The translations under genes and the position numbers were made by a program. A stretch of 64,000 nucleotides of DNA from Asaia platycodi JCM 25414 (GTDB lineage: Bacteria > Pseudomonadota > Alphaproteobacteria > Acetobacterales > Acetobacteraceae): NCBI RefSeq assembly GCF_000614545.1, contig NZ_BAKW01000015.1, positions 24,437 through 88,436 of the forward strand. Reading direction: 5' to 3'. Below, piece by piece: positions 47,183 to 57,668 of this stretch. A model generated the notes under the pieces. It worked only from the letters and a program-made list of their open reading frames with translations. It searched no databases and was not told where the DNA came from. Each line of letters opens with the position of its first letter. Position 1 is the first letter of the stretch.

Positions 47183-48657
47183 TTGTCCAAGGCCGCCCAT
47201 AAGAAAAGCCTCGTAAAAAACGGAATTATGGGGCTGATGTTGGCGGGTGCGCTCGTCTACGGCGGGACAATCGCCTATCTGACCCGGTTCGATCATCAGG
47301 GTGCGCCGCGACTGCCGACAAACAGTGCTACGTGGCATGATCCAAAGGCACTTGCTGCGTTTAACGCCCTTAGAGAAACGCGTTGCGACTATTGTCACAC
47401 GCGCACCTCCGATCTGCCATTTTATTTCAAATTGCCTTTTGCCAATCAGATCATGAAGCGCGATCTGGTTGCAGGGCAGCGCCATTTCCGTATCGATCCG
47501 GTCATAGCCGCTTTTCAGGCTGGCAAGCCGCCCTCGGTCGAGCAGCTTTCTCGCATCGAAGAGGTTATTCAGCAAAACCGGATGCCGCCGGCAGCCTATT
47601 TGTTAATGCATCCTCACGCCTACATGACCGAAAAATCCCGTAGCGACGTACTCGCCTGGATTGCCGATCAGCGCCGGCGTTACTACGCGACTCCCGGCGT
47701 GGCTCCGCAGTTTGCGGGGGAGGTCATCCAGCCTATCCCGGAGAATGTCCCTGTAGACTGGACGAAGGCCGAACTGGGTCGTCAGCTCTTTTTTGACCGT
47801 CGCCTGTCAGGCGATGGCAAGATGAACTGTGCGAGCTGTCATGGGCTCGACAAGGGCGGTGTCGATAATCTCGTCACGGCCACTGGTATCAGCGGACAAA
47901 AGGGTCCTATCAACGTGCCGACGGTCTATAATGCCGTTTTCAGCATCGCTCAGTTCTGGAACGGACGTGCGGCGGATCTTGCCGCTCAGGCTGCCGGACC
48001 GGTGACGAACCCTGTCGAGATGGGCGCACATGATTGGGAGAGCGTGGCCGCGATCATCGCTGCGTCCCGGAATATCACACGGCTTTCGCCAGTCTCTACG
48101 GGGCGGATGCGGTCAACCAGAAGTCGGTGACAAACGCGATCGCGGAATACGAGAAGACCCTCATTACGCCCGACAGCCCCTTCGATCTTTATCTGAAAGG
48201 CGACAACAACGCGATCACGGCGCAGGAAAAGCGGGGCTATGAGCGTTTCAAGGCCATCGGGTGCTCTGGCTGTCATAGCGGCGTGGCCGTCGGCGGCGAT
48301 GCCTATGAGGTCATGGGTCTCGAAGGACCCTATTTCACCGAGCGCAAAACCGGTTTGACCGCTGTCGATTCCGGTCGCGAGGGCTTCACACATGCCGTTG
48401 AAGACCATCAAAGGTTCAAGGTGCCAAATCTGCGTAATATCGCGCTTACGGCGCCGTATTTTCACGATGGCAGCGCGGCAACTCTTGATGAAGCAGTGCG
48501 TCTGATGGCGCGTTACCAGACGCCTTACCCCGATCTTTCCAAGCGCGACGTAGAGGATATTGTCGCGTTTCTCAAAACACTGACCGGCAAATATCAGGGT
48601 GTGCCGCTCCAGCAGGTTGTTGCGGAGCCACCCCTGCAGGCGCCTGAGGCACAATAA
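47183..48657 (+). CDS. Triheme membrane-anchored cytochrome c peroxidase (YhjA/MauG-like), one-base frameshift
   Basis: After an N-terminal membrane anchor (residues 15-35) there is a heme-binding domain with CDYCH at about residues 68-72 in a haem_bd-type context (TSDLPFYFKLP). The two-heme peroxidase part has NCASCHGLDKGG and CSGCHSGVAVGG. Three CxxCH sites plus an anchor match the quinol-peroxidase architecture of Escherichia coli YhjA (Ccp), which reduces hydrogen peroxide in the periplasm. Adding one base at about 48065 joins SVAAIIAA to PEYHTAFASLYG. The start is a TTG behind AGGAG, since no ATG fits. It sits between the methyltransferase and smr genes. Confidence 0.87.
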
Positions 48658-48700
48658 GAGCGTTGGATTGGGTTCTGACATGCTTTGGTAGGGAGGAACC

Positions 48701-49303
48701 GTGGCCCGACGCGATCTGAGTGCTGACGAGGAAAGTCTCTGGAAGGCTTTTGCTCGCACGATCCTGCCGATGCGGGGGCGTCAGATTGTGTCTTCGCGTA
48801 AGAAGACGAGTAAGGCGCAGTCGGTTACGGCTAGTCTGCCCACTGCTCCGCCGCCAGCTGATTCCGGGGATGAGGCAGACCTGCCGAAGATCATTCGTGT
48901 GAAAGAGGTTCTCCGGTCTACCGCTATCCCTGCGCGGCCCGCCCGAATTCAGGATCGGCTTGAGATCAATGGTCGTCAGCCTGGCCTCGATACGACGTCA
49001 TGGAATGCTCTTGCCAGTGGCAAAATGAAGCCCCAGAAGCGTCTCGATCTTCATGGGCATTTTGCGCAGGATGCCTTCTACAAGCTTCACCATTTTATGC
49101 ACGCATGCAGTGCGCAGGGCATACGCTGTGTCGAAGTCATCACCGGGCTGGGGAGCGGGCAGGAGGGAGGCGTCATCCGTCAGGAACTCCCTCACTGGCT
49201 CGAGCGCGGTGATTTGCGTCCCCTTATTCTCGCGGTCGTTCATACCCACAAGAAGAACAAGGGCGCCGTACGCATTCTGCTCAGGGCCCGTAACAGGGTT
49301 TGA
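48701..49303 (+). CDS. Smr domain protein
   Basis: The C-terminal 95 residues form an Smr domain: KRLDLHGHFAQDAFYKLHHFM near residue 112, CVEVITGLGSGQEGGVIRQELPHWL and VVHTHKKNKGAVRILLR. The LDLHG and TGxG motifs are kept (TGLG). Smr domains are related to the MutS2 C-terminus and can have nuclease activity. The N-terminal half is a basic, low-complexity stretch. The start is a GTG with AGGGAGGA just upstream. In related bacteria smr normally follows mltA directly; here two genes lie between them. Confidence 0.9.
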   Translation: MARRDLSADEESLWKAFARTILPMRGRQIVSSRKKTSKAQSVTASLPTAPPPADSGDEADLPKIIRVKEVLRSTAIPARPARIQDRLEINGRQPGLDTTSWNALASGKMKPQKRLDLHGHFAQDAFYKLHHFMHACSAQGIRCVEVITGLGSGQEGGVIRQELPHWLERGDLRPLILAVVHTHKKNKGAVRILLRARNRV

Positions 49304-49318
49304 GAGATCCTTGTCTGC

Positions 49319-50446
49319 TCAGGTCGGGCGGGTTTCCTGGCCCTGACGCCATCTTGGCTGGTTATTGTTGATCCACCGACGCAGTGCCAGCAGCGCCGTC
49401 AGGTCCGGCTCCAGCTGGTTGAGAAGGGGGGCCGCATCGGCACCGGCTGTGATCGTCAGATGCTGGGCGTCATTCCACTTCTTGAGTGTCGGGTCGACGA
49501 CCGCCTCCTGAGCCGCATGGCGCCAGCGCGCCACCGCCAGAGGCGGGGTGAGCATGGGAAGGGCCAGGACCAGCGCAGACGCAGCGGCATTGGCGACGGA
49601 GAGCCATGACTGATACAAAGCGCCGCTCGGTGCATGACCGCGAGCCATCTGGTAAGTGGCTTCGAAGTCGGGTACGCCGGGTATCACGGGGCCGGAATAG
49701 AAGATTGGTTTTATGCCCTGAGGCGCCGAGGCGATATCAGCCGACAGGTCGTCATCCGGGCCCGGGGTAAGCTGAACGGCATCCACCTGCCCATTTTTGA
49801 GCGCATCGAGGGCCGCCTCTTTGGTTCCATAGCCGGGGACAGGCAGCGGGTGCAGACCCAGAAGAGAGAGGCCGAGAAGGCTCGTCAGTTCCACACCGGT
49901 CGCATGGGACACCGCAAGTCGCACAGGGCGATCATGAAACAGGCCGCTCAGCCGCGATCTGATCGTGCGATGTAATTCGGCGCGAGCAATCGTGACAACG
50001 GGGCGGCGGGCCATGATGAGGGCGGCCCAGCGGGAAAAATCGAAATGGACCCGACTATCGCCGGAGAGTGAGGCGATCAGGGCAGCTCCGGGCGCGAGGA
50101 TGGTTGTGCCACCATCGGCCTCTGGGCTCACCGTGTCGAAGAGATTGGCAGCAGTCACACCGTCTCGCCCCAGATCGTAATGGGTCGCGATGGGCGAGGG
50201 GGTTGCGAGACCTCTGGCGAGTGCCGCTGCAAGGATGGGAGCGACCTGGCCAGGCAGTGAATCCGGGCCGCCACCGACGATGAGTTTGGGGGAGCCGATG
50301 AGGGAGGAAGAGCCCTCGGCCCGTTCATCGTCCTCCCAGGCGCGGGCGGGGCAGATCGCAGCCAGGTTAAAGGCAGCAAGGGCGGAGAGAAGCGTGCGAC
50401 GCGTCATTGATTGCCTGGCCATGAAAGGCATTATCTTGGTCCGCAC
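49319..50446 (-). CDS. Bug/TctC-like periplasmic solute-binding protein
   Basis: A signal sequence (MTRRTLLSALAAFNLAAICPARA) is followed by a binding-protein fold: KLIVGGGPDSLPGQVAPILAAALARGL as in Bug receptors of tripartite tricarboxylate transporters, then TTILAPGAALIASL and PVPGYGTKEAALDALKNGQVDAVQ. The match to the TctC/Bug family is by pattern and moderate. No TctA/TctB membrane genes are nearby, as is common for Bug proteins. The best start is uncertain: ATG codons at 50446, 50422 and 50407 are in frame, with the last directly preceding the signal sequence. Confidence 0.65.
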   Translation of the reverse strand: MRTKIMPFMARQSMTRRTLLSALAAFNLAAICPARAWEDDERAEGSSSLIGSPKLIVGGGPDSLPGQVAPILAAALARGLATPSPIATHYDLGRDGVTAANLFDTVSPEADGGTTILAPGAALIASLSGDSRVHFDFSRWAALIMARRPVVTIARAELHRTIRSRLSGLFHDRPVRLAVSHATGVELTSLLGLSLLGLHPLPVPGYGTKEAALDALKNGQVDAVQLTPGPDDDLSADIASAPQGIKPIFYSGPVIPGVPDFEATYQMARGHAPSGALYQSWLSVANAAASALVLALPMLTPPLAVARWRHAAQEAVVDPTLKKWNDAQHLTITAGADAAPLLNQLEPDLTALLALRRWINNNQPRWRQGQETRPT

Positions 50447-50521
50447 TTCTTTCCCTTCACCGCCAGATCGTCCGGCTTGCGCCTTAAGCCAGACGAATAC
50501 GGCTAAATAGTGACCCCGCGA

Positions 50522-51462
50522 TCAGGGCCATTTCACCTCTGGAGGCATGCTCATCAGAATGGCTTCAGTGTTGCCGCCGGTCTTCAGCCCAAATACCGTA
50601 CCACGATCATGGATGAGATTGAACTCGACATAACGCCCCCTGCGAATGAGTTGCGCGTCGCGCTCGGCGTCGGTCCAGGGCTGCATCATGCGTGAGCGCA
50701 CGGCGCGCGGGTAAGCCTCAAAGAAAGCGAGCCCTACGTCTTTCGTGAAGGCAAAATCCTTTTGCACGTCGCCGCTGCTGAAGTGGTCGTAAAAAATCCC
50801 TCCCAGTCCGCGTGGTTCATCCCGGTGCGGGAGGTAGAAATACTCGTCACACCAAGCCTTGAACCGCTCGTAGTAGGTGGGGTCGTGACGCATACATGCA
50901 TCACGGAAGGTATCGTGGAAATCCGCAGCGTCCGCCTTGGCCGCTTCGCTATCGGGAAAGATCGGCGTGATGTCACCACCGCCGCCAAACCAGCCACTGC
51001 TCGTGATGATCATGCGCGTATTGAAATGCGCAGCGCTCACATGCGGGTTGCACGGATGGGCGACCAGCGAAATGCCGGTGGCGAAAAAGCGCGGATCGAC
51101 GTCGGCGCCGGGCATGTTCTTGCGGAACTCGGGTGAAAACTCCCCCCAGACCGTTGAGACATTGACGCCGACTTTCTCGAACACGCGGCCGCGCATGACC
51201 GACATGACACCGCTGCATGAAGGTTGCCGCTGCTGTCTTCGCTCCTGTCCCAGGCTGTGCGTTCGAAGCGACCTGCCTTGGTCTTGTCGCGCAGCACGGG
51301 GGAGTTCTTCGCGACTGCCTCGTCTTCGATCGCCTCGTAGGAGGCGCAGATCCTGTCGCGCAGGGTCTCGAACCAGTGCCGCGCTGTCTCTTTGAAAGAG
51401 TCATGGGGCACATGATCACGAATGAGGGTGCCGAATGTCTTCGGATCCAAGGTCTCGCTCAT
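50522..51462 (-). CDS. hemF: Oxygen-dependent coproporphyrinogen-III oxidase, one-base frameshift
   Basis: HemF oxidatively decarboxylates coproporphyrinogen III to protoporphyrinogen IX. The second frame contains nearly the whole conserved enzyme: [24 protein letters not shown], the [17 protein letters not shown] segment with active-site His, [36 protein letters not shown] and [19 protein letters not shown]. The first 85 residues, including [12 protein letters not shown], lie in another frame; adding one base at about 51212 joins them. Start 51462 (MSETLDP) follows GTGGAGC. With hemC, hemD and ctaB this makes four heme pathway genes in the window, at three separate sites. Confidence 0.93.
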
Positions 51463-51639
51463 CGCAAGCTCCACATTCTGTTCCAGCCGGTCTTCCGCCA
51501 GCCTGAGTGAGGCAGCCTATAGCAAAATGGGTCGATTGAAACCATCAGAGCCCGCATGAAAACACTGACAGGTTGCGAAGCGCGTCAAACTGGTGTTCCT
51601 GAGCACTCTGTTGGCGACAATGCGAGAAGGCAGCTTTGC

Positions 51640-52525
51640 ATGACTGAAGACGTGACGATCGAGCCCGTAATCGGCCTTATTGGCGGTTCTGGCCTCTATG
51701 ATATCGACGGGCTGGAAGAGAAGGAATGGCGCCGGGTGGAAACCCCTTGGGGCGACCCTTCCGACGAATTGCTTTTCGGTCGTCTGAACGGTGTGCGCTG
51801 CGTCTTCCTGCCGCGTCACGGACGTGGCCATCCGATCCCGCCCTCGGAACTGAATTTCCGCGCAACATCGATGCGCTCAAGCGTTCCGGTGTGACGGATA
51901 TCGTCTCGCTTTCCGCTGTTGGGTCGCTGCGCGAGGATCTTCCCCCCGGCAAGTTTCTACTGGTCGATCAGTTCATCGATCGCTCATTTGCCCGGGAAAA
52001 GACCTTTTTCGGCCGTGGTTGCGTGGCGCATGTCGGTATGGCCGACCCGGTTTCGGCACGCATGGGTGATGTGATTGCTGAACAGGCGGAAAAGATCGGC
52101 GTGGATATGATGCGCGGCGGCACCTATCTCGTGATGGAAGGCCCTCAGTTCTCGACCCGCGCCGAGAGCGAGCTTTACCGTCAATGGGGCTGCTCTGTGA
52201 TCGGCATGACCAATATGCCCGAGGCAAAGCTCGCCCGTGAGGCCGAAATGTGCTATGCCAGCATCGCCATGGTGACCGATTACGATTGCTGGCACGACGA
52301 CCATGACTCTGTCACGGTTGACGCTGTGGTTGCGGTCATGACGCAGAACGCAGCCAAGGCGCGCGCTCTGGTCAAGGCAATCATCCTGAGCTCGGCAGGA
52401 AGCGTGGGCTTTGCCCGTCAGGCGCCGAACGTGCTCTCGATCACGCCATCATCACAGCGCCTGGCGCGCGCGACGGCAGGCTTCTCGCCAAGCTCGATGC
52501 CGTGGCCGGTCGCGTTCTGCGCTGA
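51640..52525 (+). CDS. mtnP: S-methyl-5'-thioadenosine phosphorylase, two frameshifts
   Basis: MtnP splits methylthioadenosine into adenine and 5-methylthioribose-1-phosphate in methionine salvage. The start VIGLIGGSGLYDIDGL and LPRHGRGHPIPPSELNFRA are in the first frame. Adding a base at about 51863 gives NIDALKRSGVTDIVSLSAVGSLRED, EGPQFSTRAESELYRQWGCSVIGMTNMPEA with the substrate-binding Met/Asn, and TDYDCWHD. A second missing base at about 52386 restores the C-terminus (IIPELGRKRG and GRLLAKLDAVAGRVLR) and the stop at 52525. The corrected size is about 295 residues. A strong terminator follows directly. Confidence 0.92.
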
Positions 52526-52532
52526 ACGGTAA

Positions 52533-52578
52533 TGGCGAAGGCACAAGCGGGCGAACCGCGCTGCCTTCGCCAGTTTTT
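52533..52578 (+). terminator. Rho-independent terminator after mtnP
   Basis: TGGCGAAGGCA (52533-52543) pairs with TGCCTTCGCCA (52562-52572) in an 11-bp stem, with an 18-base loop that can itself fold. GTTTTT follows on the plus strand, which fits an intrinsic terminator for mtnP. The last bases touch the stop codon of the convergent DUF2934 gene. Confidence 0.85.
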
Positions 52579-52904
52579 CAGGACGATTTATTGTCCTTTT
52601 CCGGGAAATGATCGCGATCGCCCTGGTCAGTCTGTCTCTCCGGGAATTCACCAAGATTTTTCTGGATTTCGGCGTTCTCGACCTGAACATCGGCGAACTG
52701 CGCCTCAGGCAGGGTGTCGACCGGTATTTCCCCGGAATGGGGGTGTTCCTCCATGCCGACGATCTCAGATGCGTTCTCCAGATAGGCGTCGGTGCCGCAG
52801 CCCGGCTTGCCGTCGGCTTCCCAGAGTTCACGGGCCTTTGCAGCGATGCGGGCATCGCGCTCGGGGCTGTTGATCAACGGATTGATGGGGTTTTTGACAT
52901 CAGA
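52578..52904 (-). CDS. DUF2934 domain protein
   Basis: A hydrophilic protein of 108 residues. The segment RIAAKARELWEADGKPGCGTDAYLENA (residues 20-46) corresponds to the short DUF2934 motif, in which the tryptophan, Gly and Tyr/Leu positions are conserved. The C-terminal half is acidic and shows no motif. Function is unknown. Start ATG 52904 is preceded by a GGAAG box; the frame is open eight codons upstream. It is 20 bases downstream of the dienelactone hydrolase gene on the same strand. Confidence 0.78.
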   Translation of the reverse strand, partial: SDVKNPINPLINSPERDARIAAKARELWEADGKPGCGTDAYLENASEIVGMEEHPHSGEIPVDTLPEAQFADVQVENAEIQKNLGEFPERQTDQGDRDHFPEKDNKSS

Positions 52905-52924
52905 CATTATTCTATCTTCCGTTT

Positions 52925-53599
52925 TCAAAGATGGGAGGCGAAGAACGCCATGCTGCGCTCGTGGGCGATGTCACGGGCGCTCTTGTTGAAGCTGGGGCGT
53001 TCGTCACAGCCGAAACCGTGTCCGGCTTCGTCGTAGACAAAGATTTCCACCTCAGGCCGGTTTTCGCGAATGATGTTTATATCGGTATGGGGGATATGGT
53101 CGTCCTCGCCGCCGAAATGTAGCTGGACAGGGCAGTGGGGCTTTTCATGGCTGACCGCTGCAATACCGCCGCCATACCACGCCGCCGCTGCCGCGAACTC
53201 ACGAATACGCGTTGCAGCTTCCCATGCCACGAGTCCGCCCCAGCAAAAACCAAGAATACCGATTTTCTGGTGGCCATGTCTGTTGAGGGCATGGGCACCG
53301 GCAGTAACGTCTGCGAGCAGCTCATCCGGACTGATTTGGGCGCGGAGGTCGAGGCCCGCCTTCATGCCGTCACCATCATAAGGTAGGATAGCGTCGCGTT
53401 TTGCCCTGTCGAAAAGGGCCGGCGCGATGACGTGATAACCATGCCGGGTTGCCAGTTCGTCGCAGACGGCGCGTATGTGGTCTGTCAAGCCAAAAATCTC
53501 CTGCACCACCACCAATGCGTGCCTGGCAGAAGGCTCTCCCGCCTCGTAGGCAGAAAAATGATGGGTGTCCGAGGCGGTTAGGGATATCAGGCGTCCCAT
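52925..53599 (-). CDS. Dienelactone hydrolase family protein
   Basis: An alpha/beta hydrolase of 224 residues with the dienelactone hydrolase triad pattern: nucleophile in GILGFCWGGLVAW (Cys near residue 119), acid in HFGGEDDHIPH (Asp near 170) and His in EAGHGFGCDERP near 200. The N-terminal HALVVVQEIFGLTDHIRAVCDELA segment is a family signature. The start at 53599 has a very good AAGGAGGG box. The true substrate is unknown; many family members hydrolyse diverse esters. It diverges from the DUF4169 gene, with only 52 bases between the starts. Confidence 0.9.
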   Translation of the reverse strand: MGRLISLTASDTHHFSAYEAGEPSARHALVVVQEIFGLTDHIRAVCDELATRHGYHVIAPALFDRAKRDAILPYDGDGMKAGLDLRAQISPDELLADVTAGAHALNRHGHQKIGILGFCWGGLVAWEAATRIREFAAAAAWYGGGIAAVSHEKPHCPVQLHFGGEDDHIPHTDINIIRENRPEVEIFVYDEAGHGFGCDERPSFNKSARDIAHERSMAFFASHL

Positions 53600-53651
53600 G
53601 GAACGACCCTCCTTCTTTCTTGTTCGTTCAAAGACAGGACAAACGATCACC

Positions 53652-53885
53652 ATGACCGAAATCGTCAATCTGCGTCGTGTGCGTAAACGTCTGGCTCGTG
53701 AGATGGATGCCCGCCGGGCAGAGGAAAACCGGGCGTTGTTCGGACGAAGTAAAGGTGACCGACGCAAGTCCGAGGCAGAGAACACCCGCCTGTCACGTGA
53801 TCTTGATGGCGCAAGACTGGAGGCTGCAAAGCCTGCAAGTGATGCTTCGATGAAAAGTGATACGTCGCTGACGGAGGACACTTGA
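53652..53885 (+). CDS. DUF4169 family protein
   Basis: A 77-residue highly charged, probably helical protein. The N-terminus [20 protein letters not shown] and the [18 protein letters not shown] block are typical of DUF4169, small proteins of unknown function common in alphaproteobacteria. The stop codon overlaps the -35 box of the groESL promoter. No good ribosome binding site is seen. Confidence 0.8.
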   Translation: MTEIVNLRRVRKRLAREMDARRAEENRALFGRSKGDRRKSEAENTRLSRDLDGARLEAAKPASDASMKSDTSLTEDT

Positions 53886-53910
53886 CGATCGACGAAGGCT
53901 CTCCTACGTC
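53882..53910 (+). promoter_or_regulatory. Sigma70-type promoter of groESL
   Basis: TTGACG (53882-53887) and TACGTC (53905-53910) are 17 bases apart and lie directly upstream of the CIRCE element. The -35 box is near perfect, the -10 box weak. The position just before CIRCE is the normal arrangement for HrcA-controlled groESL operons. Confidence 0.6.
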
Positions 53911-53911
53911 T

Positions 53912-53938
53912 TTGGCACTCTCGCATCGGGAGTGCTAA
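53912..53938 (+). promoter_or_regulatory. CIRCE operator (HrcA binding site)
   Basis: TTGGCACTC, nine bases, then GAGTGCTAA. This matches the CIRCE consensus with one mismatch in the left arm. CIRCE is bound by the repressor HrcA at normal temperature, so groESL is expected to be derepressed by heat shock. It lies 87 bases upstream of the groES ATG. Confidence 0.95.
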
Positions 53939-54024
53939 CGCGCTGCGGCTCAGCGGGCGCGCAAACCGGCGGCGTTGCTTTCAAGCAAGGACGCCGCCTT
54001 CAGAGAAAAGTGGAGCGATCCATT

Positions 54025-54315
54025 ATGACAAATTTTCGGCCTTTGCATGACCGTGTCGTCGTTCGTCGCCTTGAGGGCGAGCAGAAGACGGCCGGTGGCA
54101 TCATCATCCCCGACACCGCCAAGGAAAAGCCCATGGAAGGCGAAATCGTCTCCGTTGGTTCCGGCGCACGGAATGAGCAGGGTCAGGTTGTGGCACTGGA
54201 CGTCAAGGCTGGCGACCGCGTGCTGTTCGGCAAATGGTCCGGCACCGAGGTGAAGATCAACGGCGAAGAGCTGCTGATCATGAAGGAAAGCGACATCATG
54301 GGTGTGATCGGCTGA
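54025..54315 (+). CDS. groES: Co-chaperonin GroES
   Basis: The 96-residue GroES caps GroEL. Motifs [19 protein letters not shown] at the start, [22 protein letters not shown] with the mobile loop, and YGKWSG-like [21 protein letters not shown] are all present. The start at 54025 was chosen by homology; the upstream open frame crosses the CIRCE leader. It is followed by groEL after 50 bases, the usual operon. Confidence 0.98.
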   Translation: MTNFRPLHDRVVVRRLEGEQKTAGGIIIPDTAKEKPMEGEIVSVGSGARNEQGQVVALDVKAGDRVLFGKWSGTEVKINGEELLIMKESDIMGVIG

Positions 54316-54344
54316 TTTCCAGCCTCCCCATCGTCGCAAACTGA

Positions 54345-56008
<1,664 letters not shown>

Positions 56009-56040
56009 TCCAGCGCCTTACCATCAAGGTTACGAAAGAG

Positions 56041-56071
56041 CCGCCCTGTCGAAAGACGGGGCGGTTTTTTT
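56041..56071 (+). terminator. Rho-independent terminator after groEL
   Basis: CCGCCCTGTC, a GAAA tetraloop and GACGGGGCGG form a stable hairpin with one G-T pair, followed by seven T residues. It starts 32 bases after the groEL stop, an ideal position to end the groESL transcript. Confidence 0.93.
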
Positions 56072-56585
56072 GTGTCTGTGACGCGAGAGAGGGGAGACGT
56101 CTAGTGGTGCAAGCGAGGGGATAAAATTCACGCGTGACGCAGTCCGAGGCAATGTCGCAGATGTGCTGGAGCGGTGCGGCTCGCCGCCTGTCGGGGGCGA
56201 GGAGGTGGTGTGTTGCTTTGGCTCGAGAAATAAAGATCGTACGGCGCCGCCTCAAGCAGCACCGCTTTGCCCGGAAGGACGCTCTTCGAAGCGGCGCTCC
56301 GTTCTGCTTCGCAGTTTGGCGGCAAAATGCCGTGCCGGTCTGAAGCTACGCAATGCCGTAGCAGACAGCTGCGCCAGGTGGATATGCCGGAGCGCGCAAG
56401 GTGGTTGAAACGCGGTCGACGGGGTGGTGGGGGATAGCGAATCGTGACGTCTTTACGAGATGAAACGTCCTGCGGTCATAGGGCCTGATGACGGCGTTTG
56501 GAGGCGCGGGTTCGAGGCTTCCGATTGTCGACTGAACCGCGTTGCCGGTCGCAGAGCGGGTTCAGGATGCGAGGCGAGTGAAGTC
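56072..56585. other. Intergenic region between groEL terminator and the SPFH gene
   Basis: I see no supported gene in these 514 bases. Open frames on the plus strand (for example from 56460) run into and oppose the SPFH gene and carry no family features. The two flanking genes are convergent. Confidence 0.45.
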
Positions 56586-57494
56586 TTACTTCTCGGCGGC
56601 GCTCATCGTGCCGATAAAGGGCAGGGGGGCTCCGGCGCTGAGATAGACGGGCATCGTACCCGACCAGCGATCGAGCGCCTTTTGTTGCAGAAGGGACGGC
56701 GTCAGAGACTGGGAAACCAGCGCGTTTGCTTTTGCCTGAGCCTGAGATGTGACGAGCAATGCCTGCGCCTGTCCCTGCGCCGTCGCGACAGCGGCATCGG
56801 CCTGGGCCTTGGCCTGCACCACCTGCGCCTGCGCCGAAATCTGCGTCTGTTGCAGGGTGTACTGCGCCTGAAGCGCCTGCTGCTGCGCTACTTGCTTGGA
56901 CTCGATAGCCTGCGCATAGGCGGTCGAGAAAGCGAAGTTTGCCGTGTTCACAGAATGAATGGTCAGATGATAGGGCTGTAGGGAGCGGATAATCAGATCC
57001 TTGATCTGCCCGTCAACGAGATCGCGCTTTGTGATCAGTTCTTCAGCATTGTAATTGGCTGTGATCGCCTTCACGTCGTTTGAGACCGTGGGTTCGATAA
57101 TGCGATGGGCCAGCGTATCGAGGGTACGGAAGTCGCGGTAGAAGCCGGGCGCATCGGCGGGCTCGATGTGGAATGTCACGGAGACGGAGGTGCGTACATC
57201 CTGAAGGTCATGGGTCGCGGCCTGTTCATGTGACGTGATGGTCTGGGGCTGCGTCGAGACCAGAACGATTTTCTGATAGACGGGTAGGGCAATGTGCAGA
57301 CCCGGCTCCAGCGCCGCCGGCTGGACGGAGCCGAAATTCGTCAGAATGCCGCAATAACCCGACGTGATCTGATAGAACGGATTGAGTATGGCGACCACCA
57401 GAATGGCACCCACTACGAGCCCGCCATATTTGAGTAGTCTGGGCGAGATATTCGCCGGGGGCTTCGGGAAACCCGTAACGTTATTATTCCACAT
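56586..57494 (-). CDS. SPFH/prohibitin-family membrane protein
   Basis: A 302-residue protein with one N-terminal membrane helix (about residues 26-44), then an SPFH/PHB domain (VVSTQPQTIT-like strand, DVRTSVSVTFHIEPADAP, NDVKAITANYNAEELITKRDLV) and a long Ala/Gln-rich helical region (about residues 195-265, VAQQQALQAQYTLQQ and following) expected to form a coiled coil. Such proteins build membrane microdomains and modulate proteases such as FtsH in other bacteria. No partner hflK or ftsH gene is nearby. ATG 57494 is preferred; a GTG three codons earlier is possible. Confidence 0.85.
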   Translation of the reverse strand: MWNNNVTGFPKPPANISPRLLKYGGLVVGAILVVAILNPFYQITSGYCGILTNFGSVQPAALEPGLHIALPVYQKIVLVSTQPQTITSHEQAATHDLQDVRTSVSVTFHIEPADAPGFYRDFRTLDTLAHRIIEPTVSNDVKAITANYNAEELITKRDLVDGQIKDLIIRSLQPYHLTIHSVNTANFAFSTAYAQAIESKQVAQQQALQAQYTLQQTQISAQAQVVQAKAQADAAVATAQGQAQALLVTSQAQAKANALVSQSLTPSLLQQKALDRWSGTMPVYLSAGAPLPFIGTMSAAEK

Positions 57495-57668
57495 CGTGAG
57501 CACGGTCCATTTGCGTGTTCAGCAGGACGATACGCTGCCGTATCTGTCAGTATGATGAGGGTTGGCACGAAGTGTCAAAGAATGGGCAAGTATATCGGCG
57601 TCACTTCGGATCACATACCCGATATAGAGGCGAGGCAGGCGCAAGTATTCAGCGTCGACCTTGCCCGG

